Source: Sulfitobacter sp. | GTDB lineage: Bacteria > Pseudomonadota > Alphaproteobacteria > Rhodobacterales > Rhodobacteraceae | DNA length: 64,000 nt | Assembly (NCBI GenBank): GCA_017854855.1 | Contig: JAFMGZ010000005.1 | Span: 59,279 to 123,278 of the forward strand | Reading direction: 5' to 3' | Part shown: in pieces, positions 26,469-36,218 of the stretch | How positions within the stretch are numbered: position 1 is the first letter of the stretch | How the letters are laid out: every line of letters starts with the position of its first letter | Position numbers and translations under genes: made by a program | The notes under the pieces: generated by a model | What the model was told of the DNA's origin: nothing | Database searches by the model: none | Seen by the model: only the letters and a program-made list of their open reading frames with translations

Positions 26469-27620
26469 TTAGCCTTTCATCGAATCCCAAAAGGATTTCA
26501 CGCTTGAGAAAAAGTCTTTGCTTTCAGGATTATTCTCGGACGACAGGTCTTCGAATTCCTTTAGCAGTTCTTTTTGGCGAGCGGTCAGGTTGACCGGGGT
26601 TTCAACGGCCAGTTCGATGATCATATCGCCGACACCGCCGCCACGCAGGGGTGGCATGCCCTTGCCTCGCAGGCGCATCTGGCGGCCAGACTGGCTGCCT
26701 GCCGGGATCTGAACACGTCCGCGGCCGCCATCAATGGTCGGCACTTCGATGTTGCCGCCCAATGCTGCGGTACTCATTGAAACGGGGACACGGCAGAACA
26801 GGTTCGGGCCGTCGCGGTCAAACAGCTCGTGTTCGGTGACCTCGATAAAGATATAGAGATCGCCAGACGGCCCGCCGCGCATGCCGGCCTCGCCTTCGCC
26901 GGCCAGACGGATGCGTGTGCCTGTCTCTACCCCTGCCGGGATATTGACGCTGAGAGAACGCTCTTTTTCAGTGCGGCCTGCGCCACGGCAGCTTTTGCAC
27001 GGGTTCTTGACGATCTGGCCCATGCCGGAACAGGTCGGACAAGTCCGTTCAACGGTAAAGAAACCCTGCTGTGCGCGCACTTTGCCCATGCCAGAGCATG
27101 TGGGACAGGTTGTCGGTTCTGCGCCGCCTTCGGCACCAGAGCCGCTGCAGCTGTCGCATTGGACAGATGTGGGCACGTTGATGGATTTTTGCATCCCCGA
27201 GAAGGCTTCTTCTAGTGAGATGCGCAGGTTGTAGCGCAGGTCGGCACCGCGCGCGGCACGGCGTCCGCCGCCGCCCCCACGTTGGCCCATGAAGTCGCCG
27301 AAAAGATCGTCAAAGACATCCGAAAAGGCAGATGAGAAATCGCCCTGACCGCCGCCAAAGCCGCCACCAGGCCTGCCGCCGCCGCCCATGCCGCCCTCAA
27401 AGGCCGCATGGCCGTATCGGTCATAGGCTGCTTTCTTGTCGGCGTCTTTCAGAACTTCGTAAGCTTCATTCGCTTCTTTGAATTGCGCTTCGGCATTGGG
27501 GTTGCTGGAATTGCGATCAGGGTGCAATTCCTTTGCCTTGGTGCGAAACCCTTTTTTTATTTCGTCCGCTGAGGCCCCTTTAGCGACGCCAAGCACCTCA
27601 TAGTAGTCACGTTTTGCCAT
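26469..27620 (-). CDS. dnaJ: Chaperone DnaJ
   Basis: 383 residues, complete type I DnaJ. The J domain has HPD in ELHPDRNSS near residue 33. A Gly/Phe-rich linker follows (about 75-115). The zinc domain has four CxxCxGxG repeats ([16 protein letters not shown] twice, CKSCRGAG) at about 150-220, and then the substrate-binding C-terminal domains. It stimulates DnaK ATPase. It lies 82 bases downstream of dnaK, behind a strong hairpin. Confidence 0.98.
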   Translation of the reverse strand: MAKRDYYEVLGVAKGASADEIKKGFRTKAKELHPDRNSSNPNAEAQFKEANEAYEVLKDADKKAAYDRYGHAAFEGGMGGGGRPGGGFGGGQGDFSSAFSDVFDDLFGDFMGQRGGGGGRRAARGADLRYNLRISLEEAFSGMQKSINVPTSVQCDSCSGSGAEGGAEPTTCPTCSGMGKVRAQQGFFTVERTCPTCSGMGQIVKNPCKSCRGAGRTEKERSLSVNIPAGVETGTRIRLAGEGEAGMRGGPSGDLYIFIEVTEHELFDRDGPNLFCRVPVSMSTAALGGNIEVPTIDGGRGRVQIPAGSQSGRQMRLRGKGMPPLRGGGVGDMIIELAVETPVNLTARQKELLKEFEDLSSENNPESKDFFSSVKSFWDSMKG

Positions 27621-27650
27621 GGATGATGTCCTTTCGCTGGAACGCGAAGA

Positions 27651-27676
27651 GGCCGGCCCGTCAGGTCGGACCGGCC
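27651..27676 (-). other. Stable stem-loop between dnaK and dnaJ
   Basis: On the minus strand GGCCGGTCCG-ACCTGA-CGGGCCGGCC: ten pairs (one T-G wobble), 6-base loop. No T-run follows, so it is more likely an mRNA stabiliser or processing signal than a full terminator. Confidence 0.7.
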
Positions 27677-27702
27677 CCCTTCAATTGTTCAGCTTGCGCA
27701 AC

Positions 27703-29628
27703 TTACGACGCGCGCTTGTTGTCGTCATCAAGATCTTCGAACTCTGCGTCGACGATATCATCGTCGTCGCCACCACGTGCGGCGGCATCTGCCGCTTCTG
27801 CGATATCGTCATCACCCTGTTCCTGGGCTGACTTATAGATCGCTTCGCCCAGTTTCATGGCCGCTTCGGTCACGTTCTGGATACCGGCTTTGATCTTGCC
27901 GGTATCTTCTGTTTCCAGCTCGTCCTTGAGGGCGGCGATGGCCAGTTCGATGGCTTCGACGGTTGTTGGATCGACCTTGTCGGAATGTTCTTCCACGGAC
28001 TTTTCGGTCGAGTGGATGAGGCTTTCCGCCTGGTTTTTCGCTTCGATCAGCTCGCGGCGTTCCTTGTCCGCCTCGGCGTTTTCTTCGGCGTCCTTGACCA
28101 TCTTTTCGATGTCCGCGTCCGACAGACCGCCGGATGCCTGGATCGTGATCTTTTGCTCTTTCATGGTGCCTTTGTCCAATGCGCCCACGGACACGATGCC
28201 GTTGGCGTCGATGTCAAAGGTCACTTCGATCTGTGGCATGCCACGTGGGGCAGGCGGGATGTTTTCAAGGTTGAAAGCGCCCAGGATCTTGTTGTCTGCG
28301 GCCATCTCACGCTCGCCCTGGAAAACCCGGATCGTCACAGCGTTCTGGTTGTCTTCGGCTGTGGAAAAGACCTGAGATTTCTTCGTGGGGATCGTGGTGT
28401 TGCGGTCGATCAGACGGGTGAATACGCCGCCAAGGGTCTCAATGCCCAGGGACAATGGCGTCACGTCCAGCAGAACCACATCTTTGACGTCACCTTGCAG
28501 AACGCCGGCCTGAATAGCGGCACCCAGGGCCACAACCTCGTCAGGGTTCACACCCTTGTGCGGCTCTTTGCCGAAGAATTTGGTTACTTCTTCGACAACT
28601 TTTGGCATCCGGGTCATACCGCCGACCAGAACAACCTCGTCGATGTCAGAGGCGGACAGGCCCGCATCTTTCAGGGCGTCCTTACAAGGCTTCATGGATG
28701 CTTTGATCAGGTCGCCAACAAGGCTTTCCAGCTTGGCGCGGGTCAGTTTCATGACCATGTGCAGCGGTGAGCCGTCTTTGCCCATTGAGATGAACGGCTG
28801 GTTGATTTCGGTCTGCGAGGCCGAAGACAGCTCGATCTTGGCTTTCTCAGCGGCTTCTTTCAGACGCTGAAGCGCCATCTTGTCTTTGGTCAGGTCAACG
28901 CCGTTGGATTTCTTGAACTCATCCGCCAGGTAGTTGACGATGCGCATGTCAAAGTCTTCACCGCCAAGGAAGGTGTCGCCGTTGGTGGATTTCACTTCGA
29001 ACAGGCCATCGTCGATCTCAAGGATGGTCACGTCGAATGTACCACCACCAAGGTCATAGACCGCGATGGTTTGCGTGTTCTCTTTGTCCAGACCATAGGC
29101 CAGGGCAGCCGCTGTCGGCTCGTTGATGATCCGCAGCACTTCAAGGCCAGCAATCTTGCCGGCGTCCTTGGTGGCCTGACGCTGGGCGTCGTTGAAATAG
29201 GCAGGAACGGTGATGACCGCCTGTGTCACTTCTTCGCCAAGATAGCTCTCGGCGGTTTCTTTCATCTTGCCCAGAATGAAGGCAGAGATTTGCGACGGGG
29301 AGTATTTCTCACCGCGAGCTTCGACCCATGCGTCGCCATTGCCACCGTCAATCACGTTGAACGGCAGGTTTTTCTTGTCTTTGGCCAGATCGGCGTCGTC
29401 GTTCCGACGGCCAATCAGACGCTTAACGCCGAAAATTGTGTTGTCTGGGTTTGTAACGGCCTGACGTTTTGCAGGCTGGCCCACCAGACGCTCGTCTTCT
29501 GTGAAGGCGACGATGGATGGGGTTGTACGGGCACCTTCCGCGTTTTCGATAACACGAGGTTTGCTGCCGTCCATGATGGCGATACAGCTGTTGGTGGTTC
29601 CAAGGTCAATACCGATGACTTTTGACAT
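27703..29628 (-). CDS. dnaK: Chaperone DnaK (Hsp70)
   Basis: 641 residues. The ATPase domain shows [16 protein letters not shown] at the N-terminus, [15 protein letters not shown] near 195 and [13 protein letters not shown] near 335. The substrate-binding domain and a helical lid follow. The C-terminus ends in an Asp/Glu-rich stretch ([20 protein letters not shown]) in place of the usual EEV-like tail. With DnaJ it forms the heat-shock chaperone pair. A heat-shock-type promoter lies 110 bases upstream. Confidence 0.98.
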   Translation of the reverse strand: MSKVIGIDLGTTNSCIAIMDGSKPRVIENAEGARTTPSIVAFTEDERLVGQPAKRQAVTNPDNTIFGVKRLIGRRNDDADLAKDKKNLPFNVIDGGNGDAWVEARGEKYSPSQISAFILGKMKETAESYLGEEVTQAVITVPAYFNDAQRQATKDAGKIAGLEVLRIINEPTAAALAYGLDKENTQTIAVYDLGGGTFDVTILEIDDGLFEVKSTNGDTFLGGEDFDMRIVNYLADEFKKSNGVDLTKDKMALQRLKEAAEKAKIELSSASQTEINQPFISMGKDGSPLHMVMKLTRAKLESLVGDLIKASMKPCKDALKDAGLSASDIDEVVLVGGMTRMPKVVEEVTKFFGKEPHKGVNPDEVVALGAAIQAGVLQGDVKDVVLLDVTPLSLGIETLGGVFTRLIDRNTTIPTKKSQVFSTAEDNQNAVTIRVFQGEREMAADNKILGAFNLENIPPAPRGMPQIEVTFDIDANGIVSVGALDKGTMKEQKITIQASGGLSDADIEKMVKDAEENAEADKERRELIEAKNQAESLIHSTEKSVEEHSDKVDPTTVEAIELAIAALKDELETEDTGKIKAGIQNVTEAAMKLGEAIYKSAQEQGDDDIAEAADAAARGGDDDDIVDAEFEDLDDDNKRAS

Positions 29629-29737
29629 TTTTTGATCCCTCTACTTACTCAAGGCGATGACACGAGACGCAGGCCCATTCCGGCACCCTTGCCCCGATCT
29701 GTTGACACTGATCACAATCTGCGTTCAGCGGTTCGCA

Positions 29738-29770
29738 GGTTATATAAGGAGCGCACTTCATGCCCGCAAC
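29738..29770 (-). promoter_or_regulatory. Candidate heat-shock (RpoH) promoter of dnaK
   Basis: On the minus strand GTTG, 18 bases, CTTATATAA. This fits the alphaproteobacterial RpoH pattern CTTG-N17-18-CYTATNT except for the first base of the -35. The resulting leader is about 100 bases long. Confidence 0.5.
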
Positions 29771-29838
29771 CACTGCTGCTGGGTTGAATCGGGGAATCTA
29801 CGTGGATTTTTTCATAATCGTTGGCGAGAGAGGACATT

Positions 29839-30441
29839 ATGGCGGTTTTGAAACTGCGCGGCTTTGAGATTCACAAGGGCCATCTGTCCGCCGATGCGCA
29901 AAAAGAGATGTTGTCAGCCGTGCGTGACGTGGTGCGACAGGTACCGTTTTTCCGGCCCGTGACCCCGTCGGGCAAGCCGATGTCCGTCCGGATGACCGCC
30001 GCGGGGTCCTATGGGTGGTATTCCGACAGTGCGGGATATCGCTATGCCCCTGCGCATCCAACCGGTGTCGCCTGGCCTGCGATCCCGGCACCGGTGCTGG
30101 CGGTTTGGGATCAGCTGACCGGCTGTGCGCGCGCGCCTGAGTGTTGTTTGATCAATTATTACGCGGCAGACGCCAAGATGGGGATGCATCAGGACAAGGA
30201 CGAGGTGGATTTTCAGTGGCCCGTTGTGTCGATCTCATTAGGCGATGAGGCGCTTTTTCGTATGGGGCATGCCACCAAGGGCGGCAAGACAGACAGTGTC
30301 TGGCTGCAGTCGGGGGATGTGGTTGTCATGGCTGGCGCTGCCCGGTTGACCTATCACGGGGTCGACCGGATCAGATCTGGATCGTCGCGCTTGCTGCCCA
30401 AAGGTGGGCGGATCAACCTGACGCTGCGGGTTGTGACCTGA
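29839..30441 (+). CDS. alkB: AlkB-type Fe(II)/2-oxoglutarate DNA-repair dioxygenase
   Basis: The ATG at 29839 has GAGAGG upstream and gives 200 residues; the track start (29821) adds six residues without a better site. Iron ligands are visible as His117-x-Asp119 (MHQDKDE) and His173 (TYHGVDRI). The 2-oxoglutarate arginines lie in RINLTLRVV at the C-terminus. AlkB removes methyl groups from 1-methyladenine and 3-methylcytosine by oxidation. It is divergent from dnaK and has its own upstream region. Confidence 0.93.
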   Translation: MAVLKLRGFEIHKGHLSADAQKEMLSAVRDVVRQVPFFRPVTPSGKPMSVRMTAAGSYGWYSDSAGYRYAPAHPTGVAWPAIPAPVLAVWDQLTGCARAPECCLINYYAADAKMGMHQDKDEVDFQWPVVSISLGDEALFRMGHATKGGKTDSVWLQSGDVVVMAGAARLTYHGVDRIRSGSSRLLPKGGRINLTLRVVT

Positions 30442-30460
30442 ACGGTCACGTACCCATTGA

Positions 30461-31285
30461 TCAGCGCCGCGCTTCCCAACTGATGGAGGCATGGCGGCGG
30501 GTATAGAATTCGCCCATCAGCCCGATCATCAGGAATACCAACCCCATCCAAAAGGAATATTCCCAATTGGAGTAGCGCGGGTTGTAGTTGATAAAGGCAA
30601 AGCCGCGCGCCTGATCAATCACGTGGAACAAAGGGTTCCAGTCAAACATGGCCAGCATGAAGCTGGGCAGGGTATTGGCCACGAACATCTTGCCCGAGGC
30701 AATCATGTTTGCCCGCTGATAGACCATGGAGATCAGACTGACGATTGACGGGAACCAAGGTTTCATCGCTAGAAATACCATGCCGATCCCACAGCCGCTG
30801 AACCAGGCGACCAGCAACATGCCAAAGGCCGGGATGGGTTGTTCAATCGAAATGGGTTCCCAGGCGACATGGTAGGCAAACAGCACGAGAACAGCCGACA
30901 GCACCTGAATATAAAGCGCGCCAAAGGCAGCCGACAGAATCGCGATGATCGTATTCATCGGGGCGTGCTGCATCATCGGGCTGGCGGGTCCTTCTGATCC
31001 CATGACCGCGCTCAGTGCCTTGATATGGGTCAGATACAGGAAAATGCCCGACATGATGTAGACCAGGAAATCCCCGCGCAGCGCCGAACCCCGCATCCCC
31101 AGGATGGAGAACATCAGATAGAAAGCGCCAACAAACATGACCGTTTGCATGATATTCATCGCAATGGCGACGAAGGCATTGTTGTGCTGTTTGCGCACGC
31201 TGCGCACAATGGAATGATAGACCAGTTCCGCAATAGACAGAGCCGAGGACAGGCCGCCCTTTGGTTTTCGCTTGGATTGAAACAT
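30461..31285 (-). CDS. ABC-2 type polysaccharide export permease (KpsM/Wzm-like)
   Basis: 274 residues from the ATG at 31285 (AAGGA upstream); a TTG three bases earlier is the track start. Six hydrophobic segments are visible, for example FLVYIMSGIFLYLTHI and ILSAAFGALYIQVLSAVLVLFAYHV. The C-terminal block NPLFHVIDQARGFAF and NYNPRYSNWEYSF is typical of capsule/O-antigen exporters. These work with an ATPase (KpsT/Wzt) and KpsE/KpsD-like partners, none of which are in the window. The gene is divergent from the sugar-synthesis genes. Confidence 0.85.
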   Translation of the reverse strand: MFQSKRKPKGGLSSALSIAELVYHSIVRSVRKQHNNAFVAIAMNIMQTVMFVGAFYLMFSILGMRGSALRGDFLVYIMSGIFLYLTHIKALSAVMGSEGPASPMMQHAPMNTIIAILSAAFGALYIQVLSAVLVLFAYHVAWEPISIEQPIPAFGMLLVAWFSGCGIGMVFLAMKPWFPSIVSLISMVYQRANMIASGKMFVANTLPSFMLAMFDWNPLFHVIDQARGFAFINYNPRYSNWEYSFWMGLVFLMIGLMGEFYTRRHASISWEARR

Positions 31286-31327
31286 CAACTGCCGTCCTTC
31301 AACAAACCAGATCCTTGCACGGAATTC

Positions 31328-31356
31328 TTGCCGATCCGTTATCGTGACACCATAAG
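31328..31356 (+). promoter_or_regulatory. Weak candidate promoter before cysQ
   Basis: TTGCCG, 17-base spacer, CATAAG; four of six matches in each box. It would drive the plus-strand cysQ-kdsB-glycosyltransferase run. Confidence 0.25.
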
Positions 31357-31400
31357 GAACAAATGTGTCTATTCAATGGAAGCCAAAGGATCTGCAGAAT

Positions 31401-32198
31401 ATGAACTACGAAAAGTTGGTGACTGTGATGCGCAAGCTATCCTTGCAAGCGGGTGACGCGATCATGACAGTCTACGGCCGCGACGATTTTGACGTCAAAT
31501 CAAAATCCGATGACAGCCCCGTGACCGCAGCGGATGAGGCGGCGGATTCGATCATCAGCGCGGGTTTGCGGGCAGCTTTTCCTGACGTGATGCTGGTGAC
31601 CGAAGAACAATCTGCCACGCATACAGCACGGGGTGACACATTCCTGATCGTTGATCCGCTGGATGGCACCAAGGAATTCATTCACAGGCGCGGCGATTTC
31701 ACGGTCAACATCGCCCTTGTCGAAAAGGGCGTGCCGACACGCGGTGTCGTCTATGCGCCCGCAAAGGGGCGGATGTTTTTCACCCAGGCCGATGGACAGT
31801 CGGTTGAGGAAACCGGCGATTTTGAAAAAGATACGGTTGGAACGGTCACGCCGATAAAGGCGGCGCGCGCCGACAATGCCGGCCTGATGGTTGTGGCATC
31901 GAAATCGCACCGGGATCAGGCGACAGACGACTACATTGGCAAATATCAGGTCCGCGACATGACCAGCGCGGGGTCATCGCTGAAGTTCTGTTTGGTGGCC
32001 ACGGGCGAGGCGGATCTATATCCGCGTCTTGGCCGGACGATGGAATGGGATACCGCTGCGGGACATGCTGTGTTGCTGGGGGCGGGGGGTGATGTTGTGC
32101 GCTTTGACGATCATAGTCCGCTGACCTATGGCAAAGCCGATTTTGCCAACCCTTTCTTTATTGCCTTGTCACCTGCTGTAGAATTGAAGCCTGCCTGA
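31401..32198 (+). CDS. cysQ: 3'(2'),5'-bisphosphate nucleotidase CysQ
   Basis: I prefer the ATG at 31401 (MNYEKLVTVMRKL, 265 residues), which matches the usual CysQ N-terminus; the track's GTG at 31365 also has a Shine-Dalgarno sequence. The inositol-phosphatase-family metal sites are visible: SPVTAADEAAD, VTEEQ, DPLDGTKEFI and WDTAAGHAVLLGAGG. CysQ converts 3'-phosphoadenosine 5'-phosphate (PAP) to AMP. PAP is the product of PAPS-dependent sulfotransferases, one of which is encoded 8 kb downstream. The stop overlaps kdsB (TGATG). Confidence 0.94.
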   Translation: MNYEKLVTVMRKLSLQAGDAIMTVYGRDDFDVKSKSDDSPVTAADEAADSIISAGLRAAFPDVMLVTEEQSATHTARGDTFLIVDPLDGTKEFIHRRGDFTVNIALVEKGVPTRGVVYAPAKGRMFFTQADGQSVEETGDFEKDTVGTVTPIKAARADNAGLMVVASKSHRDQATDDYIGKYQVRDMTSAGSSLKFCLVATGEADLYPRLGRTMEWDTAAGHAVLLGAGGDVVRFDDHSPLTYGKADFANPFFIALSPAVELKPA

Positions 32199-32998
32199 TG
32201 TCTGTACTGATCGTGATACCCGCCCGCTATGCCTCCAGCCGCTATCCCGGCAAACCGCTGGCCGAACTCAAAGGAGCAAGCGGGGAATCCCGCAGCCTGA
32301 TTGAGCGGTCATGGCGTGCTGCCTGCGACGTCGGCGGCGTGGACCGCGTTGTGGTTGCCACCGACGATGACCGGATCCGTGATGCCGCAGAGGCCTTTGG
32401 TGCCGAGGTGGTGATGACATCAACCGACTGCGCCAATGGCACCGAACGCTGCGCTGAGGCGCATCAGGCGCTGGGCGGTGGATTTGATATCGTCGTGAAC
32501 CTGCAAGGCGATGCGCCCCTGACACCGCATTGGTTCGTGGAAAGCCTTGTTCAGGGTCTGAAAGATGCGCCCGAGGCCGAAATTGCGACACCGGTGTTGC
32601 GCTGTGATGGTGCGGCGCTGAACAGTCTTTTGGCGGATCGCAAGGCCGGTCGCGTGGGCGGCACGACGGCGGTTTTTGCCGTCGATCACCGTGCGCTTTA
32701 TTTCTCCAAGGAAGTCGTGCCTTTCACCTCACGCATCTATGCCCAAGAGGATGCGACCCCGGTTTTTCACCATGTCGGGGTTTATGCCTATAGGCCCGGT
32801 GCCCTGGCCGCCTATCCCTCCTGGCCCGTCGGGCCGCTGGAGCAGCTGGAGGGGCTTGAGCAATTGCGCTTTATGGAGAATGGCCGCGCTGTCTTATGTG
32901 TCGAGGTGGAGGCCAAGGGGCGCGAGTTCTGGGAGTTGAACAACCCCGAAGACGTGCCAAAGATCGAGGCCATGATGGCGAAAATGGGCCTTGCATGA
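32198..32998 (+). CDS. kdsB: 3-deoxy-manno-octulosonate cytidylyltransferase
   Basis: 266 residues. It makes CMP-Kdo from CTP and Kdo. Signatures are VIPARYASSRYPGKPLAEL at the N-terminus, then NLQGDAPLTP, HVGVYAYRPGAL and PLEQLEGLEQLRFMENG. Kdo is used in the lipopolysaccharide core and as the lipid linker of ABC-exported capsules. Its position inside a glycosyltransferase locus, with a KpsM-like permease next door, fits either. It overlaps both neighbours, so the three genes are tightly coupled. Confidence 0.96.
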   Translation: MSVLIVIPARYASSRYPGKPLAELKGASGESRSLIERSWRAACDVGGVDRVVVATDDDRIRDAAEAFGAEVVMTSTDCANGTERCAEAHQALGGGFDIVVNLQGDAPLTPHWFVESLVQGLKDAPEAEIATPVLRCDGAALNSLLADRKAGRVGGTTAVFAVDHRALYFSKEVVPFTSRIYAQEDATPVFHHVGVYAYRPGALAAYPSWPVGPLEQLEGLEQLRFMENGRAVLCVEVEAKGREFWELNNPEDVPKIEAMMAKMGLA

Positions 32999-34233
32999 CG
33001 GATCTGAGCGTCAGCGTTGTCGTGGTCAGCCGGGGGCGTCCCGATGCGCTGAGGCGATGTCTGCTGGGGCTGTCGCAGCTGCAATATTCCCAATTTGAGG
33101 TCGTCGTTGTGGCCGACCCTGCTGGTATCGCAGTGGCGGAAGCCCTGGCATTTGCGGATGCGCTGAAATTGATCCCCTTTGACAAGGCCAATATCTCTGC
33201 CGCGCGAAACCTGGGCATTGACCATGGGGCGGGCGAAGTCATTGCTTTCATTGATGATGATGCGGTGCCAGAGCCGCAATGGTTGCGCTATCTGGTGGCC
33301 CCGGCCCTGCAACGTGATGTGGCTGCGATGGGCGGCTTTGTCCGGGGGCGCAATGGTATTTCGTTTCAATGGAAGGCGCGCAGTCTGGATGGGTCAGGCC
33401 TGTCTGAACCACTAGAGGTCGATGACAGCCAGGCGACCGTTTTGCATCCCCCCAAGGGGCGGGCGGTCAAGACCGAAGGAACCAATATGGCGTTTCGACG
33501 GTCGGTCTTGGTTGAACTGGGCGGGTTTGACCCAGCGTTCCATTATTATCTGGATGAGACAGACCTGAACATGCGGCTTGCGCGTGCAGGCCATGCGACG
33601 GCGCTGGTTCCCTTGGCAGAGGTGCATCACGGTTTTGCGGCCAATGCCTTGCGGACAGCCGAAAGGGTGCCGCGTGACCTGTTTGATATCGGTGCCAGTT
33701 GGGCGGTGTTTCAGCGCAAACACATTCCCGAGGCAGAGCACGCCCCGCATTGGGAAGCCCGGCGGCATCATGAGCGGCAGCGGTTGTTGCGTCATATGGT
33801 GACCGGCGGGTTGGAGCCACGCGATGTCAGACGGCTGATGAAACGGCTGGATCAGGGGTATGTTGAGGGTCAGGACAGGGTGTTGACCGCTGCCAAACTG
33901 GCCAGCCATCCTTCGGCACCTTTCAAGGCCTTTCCTGCGCAAATGCGCCATTCGACAATAATCCTGTCGCGGCCGTCACATTTTTCAAAAGACATGGAAA
34001 ATGCGGCAGATAGGGTGAAAAAGGGTGAGATTGTCACCGTTTTGTCGCTTTCCCCCAGTGCTATCTACCATAAAGTGTTCTTTAACGAGTATGGAGTTTG
34101 GGTGCAGACCGGTGGGATGTTCGGTCGTTCGGACCGCAGCGCCCCGTTGTTTCGGCTGACGACAAGGTCAAGACGCGGGCAAAAGGAAGCGCGGCGCGTT
34201 GCAAGACAGCGTGGTTTGCGCCAAGACAAGTGA
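32995..34233 (+). CDS. Family 2 glycosyltransferase with a C-terminal extension
   Basis: The real start is the ATG at 32995, overlapping the kdsB stop as ATGA; 412 residues. Residues 1-220 are a GT-A fold: VSVVVVSRGRPDALRRCL, FDKANISAARNLGI, the DXD-like IDDDAVPEP, and GGFDPAFHYYLDETDLNMRL. Residues about 300-412 form a separate basic region (SPSAIYHKVFFNEYGVWVQ, then an Arg/Lys-rich tail) that I do not recognise. Donor and acceptor sugars are unknown. Confidence 0.82.
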   Translation: MTDLSVSVVVVSRGRPDALRRCLLGLSQLQYSQFEVVVVADPAGIAVAEALAFADALKLIPFDKANISAARNLGIDHGAGEVIAFIDDDAVPEPQWLRYLVAPALQRDVAAMGGFVRGRNGISFQWKARSLDGSGLSEPLEVDDSQATVLHPPKGRAVKTEGTNMAFRRSVLVELGGFDPAFHYYLDETDLNMRLARAGHATALVPLAEVHHGFAANALRTAERVPRDLFDIGASWAVFQRKHIPEAEHAPHWEARRHHERQRLLRHMVTGGLEPRDVRRLMKRLDQGYVEGQDRVLTAAKLASHPSAPFKAFPAQMRHSTIILSRPSHFSKDMENAADRVKKGEIVTVLSLSPSAIYHKVFFNEYGVWVQTGGMFGRSDRSAPLFRLTTRSRRGQKEARRVARQRGLRQDK

Positions 34234-34324
34234 CCGATTGGGAAAGGGTGCTAATGTTTTGGGCATTGGCCACCGGATTGAAACAAGATGGCATAAGCCA
34301 CGACATAATTTTTTGAGGTAGAAG

Positions 34325-35212
34325 ATGCCTAAGAAGGTAACAAAAGCGATTTTTCCAGTAGCCGGAATGGGCACGCGGTTCTTACCGGCGACCAAATCGG
34401 TGCCCAAGGAAATCATGACCCTCGTGGACCGGCCCTTGATCCAATATGCGATCGACGAAGCCCGCGCCGCTGGGATCAAGGAATTCATATTTGTTACCTC
34501 GCGCGGCAAGGGTGCATTGGAAGACTATTTTGACCTGGCACCCCAGCTTGAGCAGGAATTGCGCAAAAAGAAAAAGACCGAGCTGCTGAAGATTTTGAAA
34601 TCCACCAATATGGAAAGCGGTGCGATTGCCTATATCCGTCAGCACAAGGCGCTGGGCCTTGGCCATGCGGTGTGGTGTGCGCGGCGCCTGATTGGCAACG
34701 AACCCTTTGCGGTGATCCTGCCCGATGACGTCATCGCGGCGGACAAGCCCTGCCTGCAGCAGATGGTTGAGGCCTATGCCGAGACGGGCGGCAATATGGT
34801 TGCGGCGATGGAAGTGGAACCGGAACGCGCGTCTTCCTACGGGATGTTGGATATCTGCGAAGAGAATGGCCAGCTGGTCAAAGTCAAAGGCATGGTTGAG
34901 AAACCAAAAGCGGAGGATGCGCCGTCAAACCTTGCGGTGATCGGGCGCTATATCCTGTCGCCCAGCGTGTTGCAGCACCTCAATCAGATCAAGACCGGCT
35001 CTGGCGGAGAGATTCAGCTGACCGACGCAATTGCCCGCGATATTGATGCCAAGAACAACGTGTTCGGTTTTCGGTTCAGCGGTCAGCGGTTTGATTGCGG
35101 TTCCAAGTCAGGTTTCTTGCAGGCGACGGTTTCCTTTGGTCTGTCGCGGGCTGAGTTGAAAGATGATCTGCGGGCCTATCTGCGCAGTATCAACTTGGAC
35201 GATGACGCCTGA
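34325..35212 (+). CDS. galU: UTP--glucose-1-phosphate uridylyltransferase
   Basis: 295 residues. It makes UDP-glucose from UTP and glucose-1-phosphate. Signatures: FPVAGMGTRFLPATKSVPKEIM, QYAIDEARAAGI, FAVILPDDVI, GMVEKPKAEDAPSNLAVIGRYIL and GGEIQLTDAI. The start has TGAGGTAG upstream. With galE next to it, the locus can supply UDP-glucose and UDP-galactose to the glycosyltransferases. A 91-base gap before galU may hold a promoter, but I see no convincing one. Confidence 0.96.
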   Translation: MPKKVTKAIFPVAGMGTRFLPATKSVPKEIMTLVDRPLIQYAIDEARAAGIKEFIFVTSRGKGALEDYFDLAPQLEQELRKKKKTELLKILKSTNMESGAIAYIRQHKALGLGHAVWCARRLIGNEPFAVILPDDVIAADKPCLQQMVEAYAETGGNMVAAMEVEPERASSYGMLDICEENGQLVKVKGMVEKPKAEDAPSNLAVIGRYILSPSVLQHLNQIKTGSGGEIQLTDAIARDIDAKNNVFGFRFSGQRFDCGSKSGFLQATVSFGLSRAELKDDLRAYLRSINLDDDA

Positions 35213-35233
35213 TCAGGTTAGGTTGGTTTTACA

Positions 35234-36217
35234 ATGAACACTATCTTGGTCACTGGTGGCGCGGGCTATATCGGCTCGCATGCCTGCAAGGCGCTAAAGG
35301 CTGCCGGTTATGCGCCGGTGACCTATGACAACCTTGTGACGGGTTGGCAGGATGCCGTGAAATTCGGGCCGTTCGAACATGGCGACCTGCAGGATCGCGC
35401 CCGCCTGGATATGGTGTTTCAGAAACATAAACCCATCGCCGTCATGCATTTCGCCGCGCTGAGCCTGGTCGGGGAAAGCATGCAGGATCCTGGATTGTAC
35501 TGGCGCAACAATGTCGGCGGTTCATTGACCCTGATCGAGGCGGCAGTGGCGGCCGGTTGCCTGAACTTTGTGTTTTCATCGACCTGTGCCACCTATGGCG
35601 ATCAGGATAATGTGGTGCTGGACGAAAATTCTGCCCAGTATCCGATCAATGCCTATGGGGCCTCCAAGCGCGCGATTGAGGATATCTTGCGGGATTTCGA
35701 AGTTGCCCATGGTCTGCACCATGTCATTTTCCGCTATTTCAACGTGGCGGGTGCCGATCCTGAGGGTGAAGTGGGTGAATTTCACCGGCCAGAGACACAT
35801 TTGGTGCCATTGATGCTGGATGCGCTGGATGGCAAGCGCGATGCGCTGACGATCTTTGGGACAGATTACGATACACCCGATGGCACCTGTATCAGGGATT
35901 ATGTGCATGTCTGCGATCTGGTGGATGCCCATGTGCTGGGGCTGCACTGGTTGCGTGATGACAAAGGCAGCCGGGTGTTCAACCTGGGCACGGGTACCGG
36001 ATTTTCGGTGCAGGAAGTGCTGGATCAAAGCCATTCGGTCACCAACCGTGCCGTGCCCTGTACCGAAGGGCCACGTCGGCCGGGGGATTGCACCAAGCTG
36101 GTTTCAGGATCGCAGCGCGCCAAGGATGAACTGGGCTGGACCCCCAACAGATCGACCATGAAACAGATGATCACCGATGCATGGAGATGGCACCAGACGG
36201 GCCATTACGATCGCTGA
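35234..36217 (+). CDS. galE: UDP-glucose 4-epimerase
   Basis: 327 residues. The NAD-binding GGAGYIGSHACKAL opens the protein. The catalytic Ser-Tyr-Lys set is in FSSTCATYGD and YGASKRAIED, and HVCDLVDAHVLGL is typical. It interconverts UDP-glucose and UDP-galactose. It starts 22 bases after galU and ends one base before the next glycosyltransferase, so the three genes are one transcriptional unit. Confidence 0.95.
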   Translation: MNTILVTGGAGYIGSHACKALKAAGYAPVTYDNLVTGWQDAVKFGPFEHGDLQDRARLDMVFQKHKPIAVMHFAALSLVGESMQDPGLYWRNNVGGSLTLIEAAVAAGCLNFVFSSTCATYGDQDNVVLDENSAQYPINAYGASKRAIEDILRDFEVAHGLHHVIFRYFNVAGADPEGEVGEFHRPETHLVPLMLDALDGKRDALTIFGTDYDTPDGTCIRDYVHVCDLVDAHVLGLHWLRDDKGSRVFNLGTGTGFSVQEVLDQSHSVTNRAVPCTEGPRRPGDCTKLVSGSQRAKDELGWTPNRSTMKQMITDAWRWHQTGHYDR

Positions 36218-36218
36218 T

